A DNA stretch of 64,000 nt from Wuchereria bancrofti (Eukaryota > Nematoda > Chromadorea > Rhabditida > Onchocercidae). The DNA is taken from NCBI GenBank assembly GCA_005281725.1, contig SSBO01000001.1:4076399-4140398 (forward strand), written 5' to 3'. The notes beneath the pieces are model-generated. The model was not told where the DNA came from, ran no database searches, and worked only from the letters and a program-made list of their open reading frames with translations. The first letter of the stretch is position 1, and each line of letters starts with the position of its first letter. Both the position numbers and the translations under genes were made by a program. Below, piece after piece: positions 63,855-64,000 of this stretch.

Positions 63855-64000
63855 GTTAATAATGATTTTTCCAAATCTCTTTTTTGAGATGAATTCATTC
63901 CTGTAGCTTACATTGCACTAATACTTATTCTAAATTAAATCTTTCCGGTGAACCCATTTCCATGAACATATATTATGTAAAACAAATCCATTATCTTCGG

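Overview
The window is AT-rich nuclear DNA from a nematode, most likely a filarial worm. The evidence is: many small introns with nematode-type TTTCAG acceptors; an acceptor placed 2-7 bases before several start codons, as expected for spliced-leader trans-splicing; a nematode-type Dicer; a decayed BEL/Pao retrotransposon; and a short block of degraded alphaproteobacterial (Wolbachia-like) gene fragments. The species is inferred, not read. No CRISPR array, rRNA, or tRNA that I could recognise is present. I reconstructed exons by hand from splice sites and reading phase. Most gene models close exactly in frame, but single splice sites may be off by a base.

Layout, left to right. 463-1615 (+): 3' part of a CDPF1-like gene. 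1619-4360: a probable solo LTR, then a field of diverged tandem repeats with a TTTCATTTCAT minisatellite. 6921-27884 (-): a complete Dicer gene of about 42 exons and 1985 codons. One of its introns carries a truncated BEL/Pao element in the opposite orientation. 28575-29481 (-): mitochondrial ribosomal protein L51, head-to-head with cytosolic ribosomal protein L6 (29999-31458, +) across a 517-base shared upstream region. 31936-33085 (+): coding-like sequence with stops and frame breaks, a probable pseudogene. 39115-44035 (+): a complete 16-exon organic-anion transporter (OATP/SLCO). 47863-48573 (-): a Ly6/uPAR-like GPI-anchored protein. 50230-50820: mosaic of bacterial gene fragments (polA, clpB, carA). 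54275-55291 (-): a secreted cysteine-rich protein of unknown family. 58076 to about 61798 (+): adipose triglyceride lipase (ATGL/PNPLA2 type). 63673 to the window edge (+): first exon of a cullin, most like CUL-2.

The genes are mostly unrelated housekeeping or physiological genes: small-RNA biogenesis (Dicer), cytosolic and mitochondrial translation (RPL6, MRPL51), solute transport (OATP), lipid-droplet lipolysis (ATGL) and ubiquitin ligation (cullin). Two small surface or secreted proteins sit between them. The most unusual stretch is the bacterial mosaic near 50.5 kb, where pieces of three bacterial housekeeping genes are joined in mixed orientation and carry frame breaks, as expected of an old endosymbiont-to-host nuclear transfer.
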